DNA from: DATEKX01 sp963726785
Lineage (GTDB): Bacteria > Acidobacteriota > Blastocatellia > UBA7656
Assembly (NCBI GenBank): GCA_963726785.1
Contig: CAVSDJ010000009.1
Span: 558,001 to 622,000, forward strand
Length of the DNA stretch: 64,000 nucleotides
Reading direction: 5' to 3'
Below the pieces are notes generated by a model. It searched no databases and was not told where the DNA came from. It was given only the letters and a program-made list of their open reading frames with translations. Shown here one piece after another: positions 1 through 8,368 of this stretch (the stretch's first letter is position 1; each line of letters starts with the position of its first letter). A program made the translations under genes and the position numbers.

Positions 1-1047
1 TAGCAAATCAATTAACTTATCGTTGGCGAACTCCCCCGCTTCATCAATATATAGGTAGTATCTCCCCCGCCAGGGATTTCTGGTAGTGCCATCTTTTTTC
101 TTCTTTGGAGTTCTTAACGATTGAATCGCATAGATGACTTCATTTATTACAGCAGTTCCTAAAAGTTTAGCGTTCATTCCAGAGATTCCGTTACCCCGAT
201 GCAGATTAACCAAGATCACCCAGCCGTCAGCTATAAGACTTGCAAACTTAATCCGTTCTTTGGAGCCGAACATTAACTTTAAAGTGTCGTGCTTATAAAA
301 CGGGCTCAAGCGACGAATCGTAGAGCCAAAATTTTCATAGCGAGTGGGGTTCTTAAAAGCTCCTTGAATAACGATTCCGTCTGGGTCGAACTGCGCTTTC
401 TCCTCTGCAACTTTCTTTGCACTTAAATAGAGAATATCTTCTCTTATTTCTCGGTAGATGGGATTATCGTAGTCAGAAAAATATAGAGATTCATAGAGCG
501 TCCTTCCAGAGTTGTACAATACCCCCACAAGAGCGGGGAGGTAGTTTTCAATGAACGAATACTGCGCCTGGTTCCGCATATCAAACAACACGCGGACAGT
601 CGAATAGATTTGTTCAATACTATTCTGTTTCTTGTGCTTGAATAGGTCGAGTGGCGGGATTCTATCTTCCCTGTGCGGATCAATGACCAAAACCTTTTTG
701 AAGCCAACCTTAGCGCAGTATGACAACACCATTCTCATCGTGTTGCCGTTAAACGAGGGGTCTAGGAAACAGAAGCCGTTTCCTCGGTCAATATCCTCCT
801 GCATCTGTCTTAGTAGAAAGTAGCTCTTGCCTACTCCTGTAGTTCCAATGATGTGCATATGGGAGGCCCGCTCTTCTTCAGAGATATAGACCTCTTCTTG
901 GCCAACTCCCAATAAACGAAGCGGGTACTTTGAACTTGATTGCTTCCAGGCTTGCTCGAAAGATTCATCTGCGGTCGGAAAACGAAAATCTTCATCTTCT
1001 GTCCGGCCTGATAGCTTCTTATACCAGTCTATTTTTTTTCCACTCAT
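1..1047 (-). CDS. HerA/FtsK-like conjugation ATPase (C-terminus beyond window)
   Basis: Open from an ATG at 1047 to the window edge, 349 codons visible, C-terminus missing. A Walker A motif (GTTGVGKS, residues about 68-75) follows a short soluble N-terminus. A Walker B-like YLYIDEAGEF lies near residue 340, with FLDPSFNG in between. This is the layout of VirD4/TraD- or HerA/DUF87-type ATPases that pump DNA or couple it to a secretion channel. No membrane segment is seen in this part. The start overlaps the end of the upstream membrane-protein gene by 29 bases, so the two are probably translationally coupled. I infer a coupling-type ATPase served by the two membrane proteins encoded before it. 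A virus-type packaging ATPase is an alternative. Confidence 0.65.
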   Translation of the reverse strand, partial: MSGKKIDWYKKLSGRTEDEDFRFPTADESFEQAWKQSSSKYPLRLLGVGQEEVYISEEERASHMHIIGTTGVGKSYFLLRQMQEDIDRGNGFCFLDPSFNGNTMRMVLSYCAKVGFKKVLVIDPHREDRIPPLDLFKHKKQNSIEQIYSTVRVLFDMRNQAQYSFIENYLPALVGVLYNSGRTLYESLYFSDYDNPIYREIREDILYLSAKKVAEEKAQFDPDGIVIQGAFKNPTRYENFGSTIRRLSPFYKHDTLKLMFGSKERIKFASLIADGWVILVNLHRGNGISGMNAKLLGTAVINEVIYAIQSLRTPKKKKDGTTRNPWRGRYYLYIDEAGEFANDKLIDLL

Positions 1048-1765
1048 TGATCTTGCTCTTGAGTGTTCGGATGTAGGCTTCCATCCTCTTTAGCTCGCGT
1101 TCTTTTAGTTCAGCAGAGGGGAATTGAGTTCGCTTGTATAAATCCAGATTTCCGTTGGCAACCGAAAGCATTTGATTTAATTGCTCATACTGGTGGTACG
1201 GGAGCAAGTTCTTGAATTGGAGCATTTCCTTTTTTAGTCCTGTGGTTAGTTCTTCCATCTGATGTTCAATCAGCTTCATCTGAAAATGCTTTTGGATTTC
1301 TAACGCCTGATTATTCTGGGTGAGCATCATTTGATGCCCCAATTTAACAGATTCAATCATCATCTGTTCGTAGACCGCAGGAGTAACACGGTATTCACTT
1401 GCCGCTTGAATCACCAAAAACTGATTGGCTTGCATCGCCTGTAAGATCAAGTCTTCTCTTTGCCGCCTGTCAACCGCCATTAAATTATCGTACTGAGCAA
1501 GCTTTGCTGCTGTCTGCTGATTTATCATTTCAATGTACATCGCAGATTCTTGGTTAAGCTGTGCCCCTAAACCTGTCCGAGCCGCTGACGCCTTCGTTTC
1601 TTTACCAGCAGCATAGCGGTTCATATCCGTACTGATCTTATCCATCTGAATGGTATCAACCCGTCCCAAAGGATGAAGGTTGTCTTTGTTATAAGAAAGC
1701 AGAAAGTACCCAACCGCGATAGCTATTACTCCTGCACCGATAATAAGCAAAACTATTCCGACCAT
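1019..1765 (-). CDS. Membrane-anchored coiled-coil protein, unknown
   Basis: This 248-residue protein has one N-terminal hydrophobic segment (residues 2-23). A long Gln/Lys/Glu-rich, helix-prone region follows, probably coiled coil, so it would be a single-pass protein with a large soluble tail. I recognise no catalytic motif. It is the middle gene of a three-gene leftward operon, 14 bases after the upstream membrane protein and overlapping the ATPase start by 29 bases. Context suggests it anchors or stacks with the ATPase in an envelope complex. This is inference. Confidence 0.55.
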   Translation of the reverse strand: MVGIVLLIIGAGVIAIAVGYFLLSYNKDNLHPLGRVDTIQMDKISTDMNRYAAGKETKASAARTGLGAQLNQESAMYIEMINQQTAAKLAQYDNLMAVDRRQREDLILQAMQANQFLVIQAASEYRVTPAVYEQMMIESVKLGHQMMLTQNNQALEIQKHFQMKLIEHQMEELTTGLKKEMLQFKNLLPYHQYEQLNQMLSVANGNLDLYKRTQFPSAELKERELKRMEAYIRTLKSKINEWKKNRLV

Positions 1766-1779
1766 AATTCTCTACCTTG

Positions 1780-2691
1780 CTATTTTCTGACGTACACCTT
1801 GTAATGCCATGACCCGCTATTATCACGGAAGCCCTGACCGCTTTGACCAGGCTCCTCATTCGGTCCCAGTTTTAGCTCCCTCTCCGTGCCGCTGTAAAGC
1901 TGGTTTTTTTGTCCCACAAACTCCGGGGTCGAACTCCCATACCAGCCGATGGCTGAGAACACTCTATGTCCTGACAGAGGGTAACTGGCTCCGGCAATCT
2001 TATTCAAACCATCTGGGCCGTTCACACCATCGGCAGGGTTAAGGGTTGCCATCCCTGTAATCACTATCCAGACTCGCCCATATGCCCTGCCAACCACAGT
2101 GGATGGTTGGTTCACCGGAATGTCACCCTCAAACTTAAGTATCCAGTCCGGGGATGTGGCTGGGTCGCCGTCTATGCCAGTGACGTTCGTCATCGGTATT
2201 GGTGCAACCACTTCGTTCTTGGGCGAGTTCTTCGCCGCAGGCTTGTTGGCATTCTTTGGGGAATAATTAGCAAAGCCGGGGCTTGGAGTGTTAGGCGAGC
2301 TTTGAGAAGACCCGGAAAAGAGTGAACCAGCCCAAGCCCAAGCAGCACTAACCCCTTTACCAATTCCTATCACCACTATGAGTACGACGATAAACCCAGC
2401 CGTAAACTTTAATAGGTCGCTGCTCTTGTGGACTATGAGCACGTAAATACTTCCAATGAGCAGTAAGGGAACGACTCCCCTAAAGAGCCATTCGTATACT
2501 CCCCAACCCTGAAACCACGACTGAGAAGCTTGTACAGGAGCAGGCGTTGACGGCTCATTCAAGAGAACAATGACTCCGATAGCACATAAGACCAAGCCGA
2601 CAACAACAAGCACGAGAACACCAACCTTTTGTTGTTGCGTGAGTCTATTCCAGCGATTCGGTTTGCCCACAATAAACTTAGGAGATGACAT
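1780..2691 (-). CDS. Multi-pass membrane protein, unknown
   Basis: This 303-residue protein has hydrophobic segments at roughly residues 23-45, 70-90 and 97-118. A low-complexity Ser/Pro/Asn/Lys linker follows, then a C-terminal soluble domain with many Gly and Trp that ends in a basic tail. No family is recognised. It heads the leftward operon, with a good Shine-Dalgarno (GAGGTG, 7 bases before the ATG) and a consensus-like promoter upstream. With the next two genes it resembles a minimal membrane module for an ATPase-driven process, but nothing in the sequence proves DNA transfer. Confidence 0.55.
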   Translation of the reverse strand: MSSPKFIVGKPNRWNRLTQQQKVGVLVLVVVGLVLCAIGVIVLLNEPSTPAPVQASQSWFQGWGVYEWLFRGVVPLLLIGSIYVLIVHKSSDLLKFTAGFIVVLIVVIGIGKGVSAAWAWAGSLFSGSSQSSPNTPSPGFANYSPKNANKPAAKNSPKNEVVAPIPMTNVTGIDGDPATSPDWILKFEGDIPVNQPSTVVGRAYGRVWIVITGMATLNPADGVNGPDGLNKIAGASYPLSGHRVFSAIGWYGSSTPEFVGQKNQLYSGTERELKLGPNEEPGQSGQGFRDNSGSWHYKVYVRK

Positions 2692-2720
2692 ACCCTACAC
2701 CTCTTACTCGATTTTCGCGG

Positions 2721-2749
2721 ATTATATATTAAGGGGTTTAGTCTAACAA
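2721..2749 (-). promoter_or_regulatory. Sigma-70 type promoter for the leftward membrane/ATPase operon
   Basis: On the minus strand TTGTTA (2749-2744) is followed after exactly 17 bases by TATAAT (2726-2721). This lies about 30 bases before the ATG at 2691, which has its own GAGGTG ribosome-binding site. Spacing and the -10 match are ideal; the -35 is 5 of 6. Confidence 0.6.
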
Positions 2750-2780
2750 GGCCATTGACATGAATGATATAATAGATAGT

Positions 2781-2807
2781 TCAGAGAGCCTTTGCCTCTG
2801 AGTTTTT
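2781..2807 (+). terminator. Rho-independent terminator-like hairpin
   Basis: TCAGAG (2781-2786) pairs with CTCTGA (2796-2801) and is followed by G and five T (2803-2807). It would stop plus-strand transcription. No plus-strand gene precedes it in the window, so it may belong to a short transcript or guard the element boundary. Confidence 0.45.
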
Positions 2808-2880
2808 AATGTACTGCTAGGGCTGTAACTATAAGGAATGATTGAACGCCTGAGAAGAGTTTGAGCCAATAGCTACGAAG

Positions 2881-2914
<34 letters not shown>

Positions 2915-2940
2915 CTTTAGTTTCAACGATTTAAGGCAAG

Positions 2941-4023
2941 TCAACCGGCTTGCCTCTTTTCTTTTGTGACCGAATTGTGACCGGCATTTCTGGTCGCTCG
3001 CTCTTGAGCCTCCACAGCCCTGCGCTTTCCTTCCTCAGTCCCATGAGCATAACGATTCGTTGTTGCTAGGCTCGCATGCCCAAGCGCATCCCGCACACCC
3101 GTTAGCGGTGCGCCTTCATCAACCGCGCGCGTGCCGAACGTGTGCCTGACATCATGAAAATGAAAGTCCTGAATACCGGCATCCCGAAGCGCACCTGTGA
3201 ACGCCCGTTTCACGTCTACGTATCGCTTGCCTGTATTGGGATTCGTGAAGACATACTGCCAGCCTTCTCGTCTTGCCTTATCTGCAAGCTCAAGCAGAAG
3301 GTTTCTGGCTGTGATGTTCATCGGAACCATTCTATCCTGGTCGGTCTTTGTCTCTCTTACGTGAATTACATTCCGGTTAAAGTCGAGGTCTTCAATCCTG
3401 AGATTGAAGAGTTCACCTCGGCGAAGTCCTGTGTTTAGGTCAAGGATAATAATTGACCTCAAATGCTTTCGTTTCCCGGTAAGAACAGCCATCAATCGTT
3501 CTTGTTCTTCAGGGAGCAAATACCGCTGACGTTTGGTTTCGCCTTTCAACTTTGCCACTTCCAAACAGGGATTTGATTGAACCTGCTTCTGAAGTTTTGC
3601 CAGTTGAAAGATTCGGCTTAACAGTTTCAACTCGTGATTGACGGTAGATTTGCTGCGCGTTTTCTTTCTTGTAGTGACTGAATCACGCCGCTTGATCTTG
3701 TACCGTTCAATATCAAACGGACTGATCTGTGATAGTGGCTTTTTGCCGAACGAGTTGAGTAGAGGCTTGAGCATTGAAAGGTCGCTCTTCCAAGACCTCT
3801 TATTGTTTTTTGCCCACGGGACATAAACTTGCTCGACAAATTCTTTGAGAGTTTTCGACCTGCGGCCTGCGCCGTAGGTGCCTTCGTGAATCTGGTTGAG
3901 AGCTTTTAAATAAGCCTCTTCCGCTTGCGCTTTTGTACGCGCGGTTTTGAATGCGCCGCGATAGCGCACTCCGTTAATCGTCTTCGTGAAATGCCAGCGC
4001 TTTCCACGTTTGTAAAGTGACAT
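2941..4023 (-). CDS. int: Tyrosine integrase of the ICE
   Basis: About 360 residues, phage/ICE-type site-specific tyrosine recombinase. An N-terminal arm-binding segment (YKRGKRWHF, then a basic GVRYRG region) is followed by a SAM-like core-binding domain and the C-terminal catalytic domain. Visible catalytic residues are Arg in TGLRRGEL (about 201), His and Arg in FHDVRH (about 290-293), His in LGHAS (about 316) and the nucleophile Tyr in TNRYAH (about 325). I prefer the ATG at 4023 because GGGAAAGG sits 8 bases before it; a longer TTG start at 4041 is possible. Gene order is tRNA fragment, int, excisionase-like gene, so the element should extend rightward from 2.9 kb. Confidence 0.88.
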   Translation of the reverse strand: MSLYKRGKRWHFTKTINGVRYRGAFKTARTKAQAEEAYLKALNQIHEGTYGAGRRSKTLKEFVEQVYVPWAKNNKRSWKSDLSMLKPLLNSFGKKPLSQISPFDIERYKIKRRDSVTTRKKTRSKSTVNHELKLLSRIFQLAKLQKQVQSNPCLEVAKLKGETKRQRYLLPEEQERLMAVLTGKRKHLRSIIILDLNTGLRRGELFNLRIEDLDFNRNVIHVRETKTDQDRMVPMNITARNLLLELADKARREGWQYVFTNPNTGKRYVDVKRAFTGALRDAGIQDFHFHDVRHTFGTRAVDEGAPLTGVRDALGHASLATTNRYAHGTEEGKRRAVEAQERATRNAGHNSVTKEKRQAG

Positions 4024-4068
4024 TCGCATTGCCTTTCCCAAGCCGCAGCCAACGACCGGGCTTGGTAA

Positions 4069-4374
4069 TTATACTGCGTTTCTTATCCATTCCAGTACTT
4101 CATTAATCTCAAACAGAACTCCTCTCGTATTAGGCGCGCGGTAGAACTTCAATCCATTCTCTTGAGCCTTTTCTACCCAGCTATAGACCGTGCGAGTCTC
4201 GACATGCATAAGCTCGGCTAGTTGTTCGGGAGTCAAGAACTCCACTTGCTTTATGCTTACTTCGCCCCTCTCTTGAGCTATCTGGATGTAAATTGGCCGC
4301 TTGAGCGTGCGTTGGATTTCACCATTCAACGACTTAATCAACGCGCTAATATTCTCTTCTGGTATTGCACCCAT
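4069..4374 (-). CDS. Excisionase-like helix-turn-helix protein
   Basis: 101 residues from the ATG at 4374, chosen because GGGGAG precedes it closely; an upstream ATG at 4413 lacks such a site. The C-terminal half (LTPEQLAELMHVETRTVYSW, then a basic wing and FEINEVLEWI) is a MerR/excisionase winged-helix fold of the HTH_17 type. It lies directly upstream of int in the same direction, the usual xis-int arrangement. A role as recombination directionality factor or repressor of int is inferred. Confidence 0.65.
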   Translation of the reverse strand: MGAIPEENISALIKSLNGEIQRTLKRPIYIQIAQERGEVSIKQVEFLTPEQLAELMHVETRTVYSWVEKAQENGLKFYRAPNTRGVLFEINEVLEWIRNAV

Positions 4375-4567
4375 AATGCTCCCCTCTGATGGCTGATGGT
4401 TTCCCCGTAACAAACATTAAGCACGACTGGGTGCCCGATGAGCGCACCTTTCGGGGCGAAACGTTAGTGGAGCACCTTGCAGCGTAGCGCAGGGTTGCGC
4501 TCTTGGGCTGGCGTACACAATGTTGCAGAAGGGGAAACTTCGTGTGAGGCTCGTAGACTTCTAAATT

Positions 4568-4762
4568 TTATTCGCCGTTACTTTGCTTGCTCGACTTACA
4601 AAGGCTTACATCAGCCTGCTCTATAATCCTTTCGGCTGCCTCATTCCCATGTCGCAGACTCTGCGCGTGGTAACAGTACCAGCAGGCTATAAGCCCCTGA
4701 TCTTTATATCTTCTGCATAACGGGCACACTTCGCTTGCGCGGACATACGGGTAGTCCATCAT
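4568..4762 (-). CDS. Small CxxC/CxxC zinc-ribbon-like protein
   Basis: 64 residues with CPLC near residue 13 and CWYC near residue 27, a zinc-ribbon pattern that probably binds one zinc ion. The rest is charged and helical. A weak purine stretch (AAGAGAT) precedes two adjacent ATGs. It lies between the excisionase-like gene and the T4SS operon. No family is recognised. The 193 bases between it and the excisionase-like gene hold only GC-rich imperfect hairpins. Confidence 0.45.
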   Translation of the reverse strand: MMDYPYVRASEVCPLCRRYKDQGLIACWYCYHAQSLRHGNEAAERIIEQADVSLCKSSKQSNGE

Positions 4763-4797
4763 CTCGATCTCTTAGATTATTAACTTTCGTTTCTCGA

Positions 4798-5316
4798 TCA
4801 GGAGCGACCAGGCGATTTGGCGAGCACTAACTTCCAGATGACCTCCTGGCTCTTTTTCCCATCGGGAACATTTTCCAGCACAATCCTGTCCCCGTTGGTC
4901 GCCGCTACCGTAATGTCCCAAGTGTCGAAGAAAGATTGAAAAAAGGTTTGGCTCAGCGTGACATCGCGGATGTAGTCGAGAGGGATCAGGCGAACGGTCT
5001 TTTTAACAGTCCCGATCTGCGCCTCGATGTATTCGGTCGTCACTGTATAATTAGCCCGCCTGAGTCTCGCGTGGAATGAGAGGAAGAAGAGCAGCGTACA
5101 GAATGTGAACATTAACGCCCCATAGCCGATGGCTAATCTGGTGCCGTCATCAACTGACGCCGATACCCCAATGATGCCAGCCACCATAATCGCGAGAGGC
5201 ACAAGATAGCCGAACTTAATCAGTCGCATGTCCGGTTGAGTAATAAGGACGGAAAGAATGTGGCCTGAACTTCTCTCATTACTCTGAAACCTTGTCGTTG
5301 ATACTGCTCTTTGCAC
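4798..5316 (-). CDS. PH-domain (YdbT/bPH2-like) membrane protein
   Basis: 172 residues with a GTG start preceded by GGGAGG. Two adjacent hydrophobic segments (about 33-52 and 60-82) are followed by a beta-rich region (YTVTTEYIEAQIG, then RLIPLDYIRDVTLSQ) typical of bacterial PH-like domains attached to a membrane hairpin. It is the last gene of the leftward T4SS operon, 10 bases after the virB6-like gene. The family has no known catalytic role. Location suggests an accessory inner-membrane component, but this is a guess. Confidence 0.6.
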   Translation of the reverse strand: MQRAVSTTRFQSNERSSGHILSVLITQPDMRLIKFGYLVPLAIMVAGIIGVSASVDDGTRLAIGYGALMFTFCTLLFFLSFHARLRRANYTVTTEYIEAQIGTVKKTVRLIPLDYIRDVTLSQTFFQSFFDTWDITVAATNGDRIVLENVPDGKKSQEVIWKLVLAKSPGRS

Positions 5317-5326
5317 TTCGACCTCC

Positions 5327-7420
5327 CTAATACCGCAATGTTAATCCATGTTCAAGATTGCGGGCAACATTGTGTCCCACCGAACTGATGACGCTTGAGA
5401 GAGCGTGCAGCCGCGCCGCTTCGATTGCCGCGTCGCGTACCTGTCCCGCCGCCTTGACCGACCCTTCGAAGGTGATTCTGTTCGCCCTCTGTTCGAGCGA
5501 TGCTCCCTGGTTGATGCCGCCGATAGTGATTGATGTACCGCGATTGACACCGCCCGCGGCTTGGGACGCGCCAACAGTAGCGGCATCAATCTGACCCTGC
5601 GCGAATTTCTGATGCGCTTCGGTCATTTGTGAGAGGTAGACGTTTTGATTGGCGACTTGACCGGCAGCCGCGCGATTCTGGTTGTCCATTAAGCCACCGG
5701 TCGCTGTGTCGAGGGCGCTTTGCTGACCTTCGGCCCGGTTTTGAATCGAGCGGTATTGCTCGCGCGCACCGTACAAGCCGCCTCCGACTTCAATCGCCAT
5801 ACCCGCCGCCCTTCCGGCTAAGGTCTGTCTGCCATCGCTATCAGACATCAGGCTGCGCACTGCTCCTCCGGCATACTCCGAGCCCTTGATGATCTTATCG
5901 CCGACAAAGTTTTGAGTGTCGGCGGCTCGGTTCGCCTCAATGACAGAACTCTGCTGGTCTCGATGCACGCCGAGATCGCCAATCGCCTGGGCGTTACGCA
6001 CGTCAATATCGCCTTTGCTAAGGGTTGCCGCAGCGGTTGCCGAGTTGACTCCGAATAACTGTCCGGTCTGTGCACTCATTATTGCCTGCGTGCGTGCGGC
6101 GTAGATCTGTCCGAGCGCTGAGACCTGCCCGCCTCGCGCCCCGGTGATTGCAGCGATCTGCCTTGCCCTTACTCCTAAACTCCCTGCCTCAAGCATAGCC
6201 GTGGAGCGCGTCACTTCGCTGCTGTATGCACCTTCGGCTCGCGTCCTCTCCGCCTGATTGCTCAGCGCCGCCGCCGCTTGCGCGCTCACAAGCTCGACCC
6301 CTGTTCCGACTATAGCTGCCGCCCAGCCCGACACCGTTGACGAGACTGATTCGTAGACCTGCCCCATCGAAATCTTGTAGGCGATGACGGGAGAGAACCA
6401 CACGCACAGGCCGGTAATGAGCATAATCACTGCCGCTATGACGATGGTGTAGATCGGCTGCGCCAGAGGGTTTGAAATCACCTGCATGGTAGCAGGGTCC
6501 CAGACGTAGAGCGGGCTGGAATCGCCCATCGCCATCGCCATGTTGCCCGCGAGGTACGCGAGGCTTCTGATGAGATAGCTCACCGCAGGCCAGATCAACG
6601 TGAGCACGATCACTCCCCACAGGAATGGGTATGAAATCTTATGTGCAAGATTCCGATCAATGGCGACGGCTATCATGAAGGGTGCGGCCAGTCTAACGGC
6701 AATCATCAGAAAGCCGCCCATCATTATCAGGAAGAAGTCTCCGAATTCGATGATGCCCCGCGAGAAACTCAAGACGCTGAACATCGTCGGCATATTCCAG
6801 GATGAGACGTCGAGCTTGCGCTCCACGTCCTTAAGGTTAGCTTCCTTGTCATAGAGCACGCCCAGCACTACGTCCGTGCCGTTCGGTCCCGGCTTAACCG
6901 GCACGTCCTTCCCGTTCACTCTCACCGTAAACAACCCTTCGGTGAATTTCTGATAGCTGTCGTTGAAGCTGTCTCTCTGGGTGTGATAGAAGCGGCTCAA
7001 CACCGAATCGCCGATTAACTCGTTACCCTGCGCAATCTGCTTGCCGATGCTGTTCAAGTTATTAATCAGGAACGGCCCGCTCCCCAACAGCGCAAGGCAG
7101 ATCGCCAGCCGTCCGAACCACCAGAAGACGTCCACTCCCGCGCCGTTGTTCTCCCTCCACAGCCTCGCGAAGCTGAATATCACGATGAGCGCCGCGAGCA
7201 CTATCGAGATGGTCTCGAACCATGGCAGCAGCGGGCTTTCAAGTTCGGTCCGAAGTTTAGGTATCATCTCGCCCGCGCGCTGCATAAGTCCGGCGATGTT
7301 TTCGGAGAGAGTCTTTCCGCTCGATGGAACCGCAACGGGGGATGGAGCCTGCGCGAACGCCGGCAAGCTCAGGAACAAACCAAAGAGGGCGATTTTGATA
7401 GTTGTAAAAAGTGTTCGCAT
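5327..7420 (-). CDS. virB6: VirB6/TrbL-like inner-membrane T4SS protein
   Basis: 697 residues. A cleavable signal peptide (residues 1-24, ending LPAFAQA) is followed by about six to eight hydrophobic segments between residues 70 and 360. A long Ala/Gly/Gln-rich soluble tail (380-690) with repeated AAxxxxQAxR-like helices completes it. This matches large VirB6/TrbL channel proteins of conjugation systems, which form the inner-membrane pore. A GAGGAAAGCT ribosome-binding site precedes the ATG. It sits between the virB5-like and PH genes in one operon. Family assignment rests on topology and synteny rather than a signature motif. Confidence 0.72.
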   Translation of the reverse strand: MRTLFTTIKIALFGLFLSLPAFAQAPSPVAVPSSGKTLSENIAGLMQRAGEMIPKLRTELESPLLPWFETISIVLAALIVIFSFARLWRENNGAGVDVFWWFGRLAICLALLGSGPFLINNLNSIGKQIAQGNELIGDSVLSRFYHTQRDSFNDSYQKFTEGLFTVRVNGKDVPVKPGPNGTDVVLGVLYDKEANLKDVERKLDVSSWNMPTMFSVLSFSRGIIEFGDFFLIMMGGFLMIAVRLAAPFMIAVAIDRNLAHKISYPFLWGVIVLTLIWPAVSYLIRSLAYLAGNMAMAMGDSSPLYVWDPATMQVISNPLAQPIYTIVIAAVIMLITGLCVWFSPVIAYKISMGQVYESVSSTVSGWAAAIVGTGVELVSAQAAAALSNQAERTRAEGAYSSEVTRSTAMLEAGSLGVRARQIAAITGARGGQVSALGQIYAARTQAIMSAQTGQLFGVNSATAAATLSKGDIDVRNAQAIGDLGVHRDQQSSVIEANRAADTQNFVGDKIIKGSEYAGGAVRSLMSDSDGRQTLAGRAAGMAIEVGGGLYGAREQYRSIQNRAEGQQSALDTATGGLMDNQNRAAAGQVANQNVYLSQMTEAHQKFAQGQIDAATVGASQAAGGVNRGTSITIGGINQGASLEQRANRITFEGSVKAAGQVRDAAIEAARLHALSSVISSVGHNVARNLEHGLTLRY

Positions 7421-7433
7421 AGCTTTCCTCTAT

Positions 7434-8348
7434 TCAGGGCTGCGGCTGTTCGTTTCTGCCTTCAATTTCATCCAGCAGCTTGTCGAGCGCGTTCTTGTCC
7501 ACGTTGAATTTCTGCCACGCGTCGTTAGCCGATTGCACCTGCTCGCCGAATTTCGCGCGCTCGTCCAGTATGACGTTGTACTTCCTAGTGCGGGCGACTA
7601 TCTCGGCCTGCAAACGGCTGATCTCGGCATCTAGATGCGTGATTAGTAATTCGCAGTTAGTGATTTCCTGTTTGAGGTCTGAGATGCAGGCGGCGCACCT
7701 CTGGCTTTCCGGCTTGGCTAACTCCACATCAAGGTTCTTCTGAGCTTCCTTCTTCTGCGCCTCTGCACCGGCCCGCCTGGCCGCAGCCGTCTCCATATCG
7801 TATTGCATTCGCTCAAGCTGATTGTCCATCCTCACGAGTCGCTCAAGGTTGGCAACCGTGTCCTGGCTCGTCCTGCCGATTGAATCTTTTAGATACTCTT
7901 CAAAGTCACGCAGATCTGCGTCTGGATCGAATATGCCGTTCCTGAGCCGCTGGTTGATAGCCTGAATCGCACGGATGCGTGTCCTGACGAGTGCTTCGAG
8001 CTGGTTCTTGAGCAGAAACACTCCGCGCACGGTACGCCCGATGTCGCTCATCGTGGCGAGCCACTTTGAGTTATGAAAGACCAGTTTCTCAGCCTGCGTA
8101 AGCACGCCCGTGAGGGTAGTCAATTGTTGCACCGCGTTCTCGTAGATGCGCGCGTAGTGAGCGAGGGTCTGTACCCAGCGGTTGGCCTCCTCGATTCGCT
8201 TCTCCCACTGGAGCGCGTATTGCGCGGGGTCATAAACCGTCCACTGCGCATGAGCAGGGATTACAGGCATGACAAACATGCCCAGCAGCAGGCCGATCAT
8301 CAGTTGTTGTCTCAGTTTCAGTTTGAAAGTTGATTTGAGTGCCGCCAT
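7434..8348 (-). CDS. virB5: VirB5/TrbJ-like secreted T4SS protein
   Basis: 304 residues from the ATG at 8348, chosen because AGGTGA lies just before it and the longer frame would run into virB4. A signal peptide ends near AHAQ, followed by WTVYDPAQYA, a typical TrbJ/VirB5 mature start. The rest is almost all alpha-helix with two long coiled coils and a CAAC motif in the middle. Proteins of this kind are minor pilus or periplasmic tip components. The gene is 20 bases after virB4 and 13 before the virB6-like gene. Confidence 0.72.
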   Translation of the reverse strand: MAALKSTFKLKLRQQLMIGLLLGMFVMPVIPAHAQWTVYDPAQYALQWEKRIEEANRWVQTLAHYARIYENAVQQLTTLTGVLTQAEKLVFHNSKWLATMSDIGRTVRGVFLLKNQLEALVRTRIRAIQAINQRLRNGIFDPDADLRDFEEYLKDSIGRTSQDTVANLERLVRMDNQLERMQYDMETAAARRAGAEAQKKEAQKNLDVELAKPESQRCAACISDLKQEITNCELLITHLDAEISRLQAEIVARTRKYNVILDERAKFGEQVQSANDAWQKFNVDKNALDKLLDEIEGRNEQPQP

Positions 8349-8368
8349 CTCTTTCACCTCACTTCCGC

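Noticed and set aside
2755..2773. TTGACA followed by TATAAT on the plus strand near the att site
   Set aside because: Only 7 bases separate the two hexamers, far too short for a sigma-70 promoter; likely chance.
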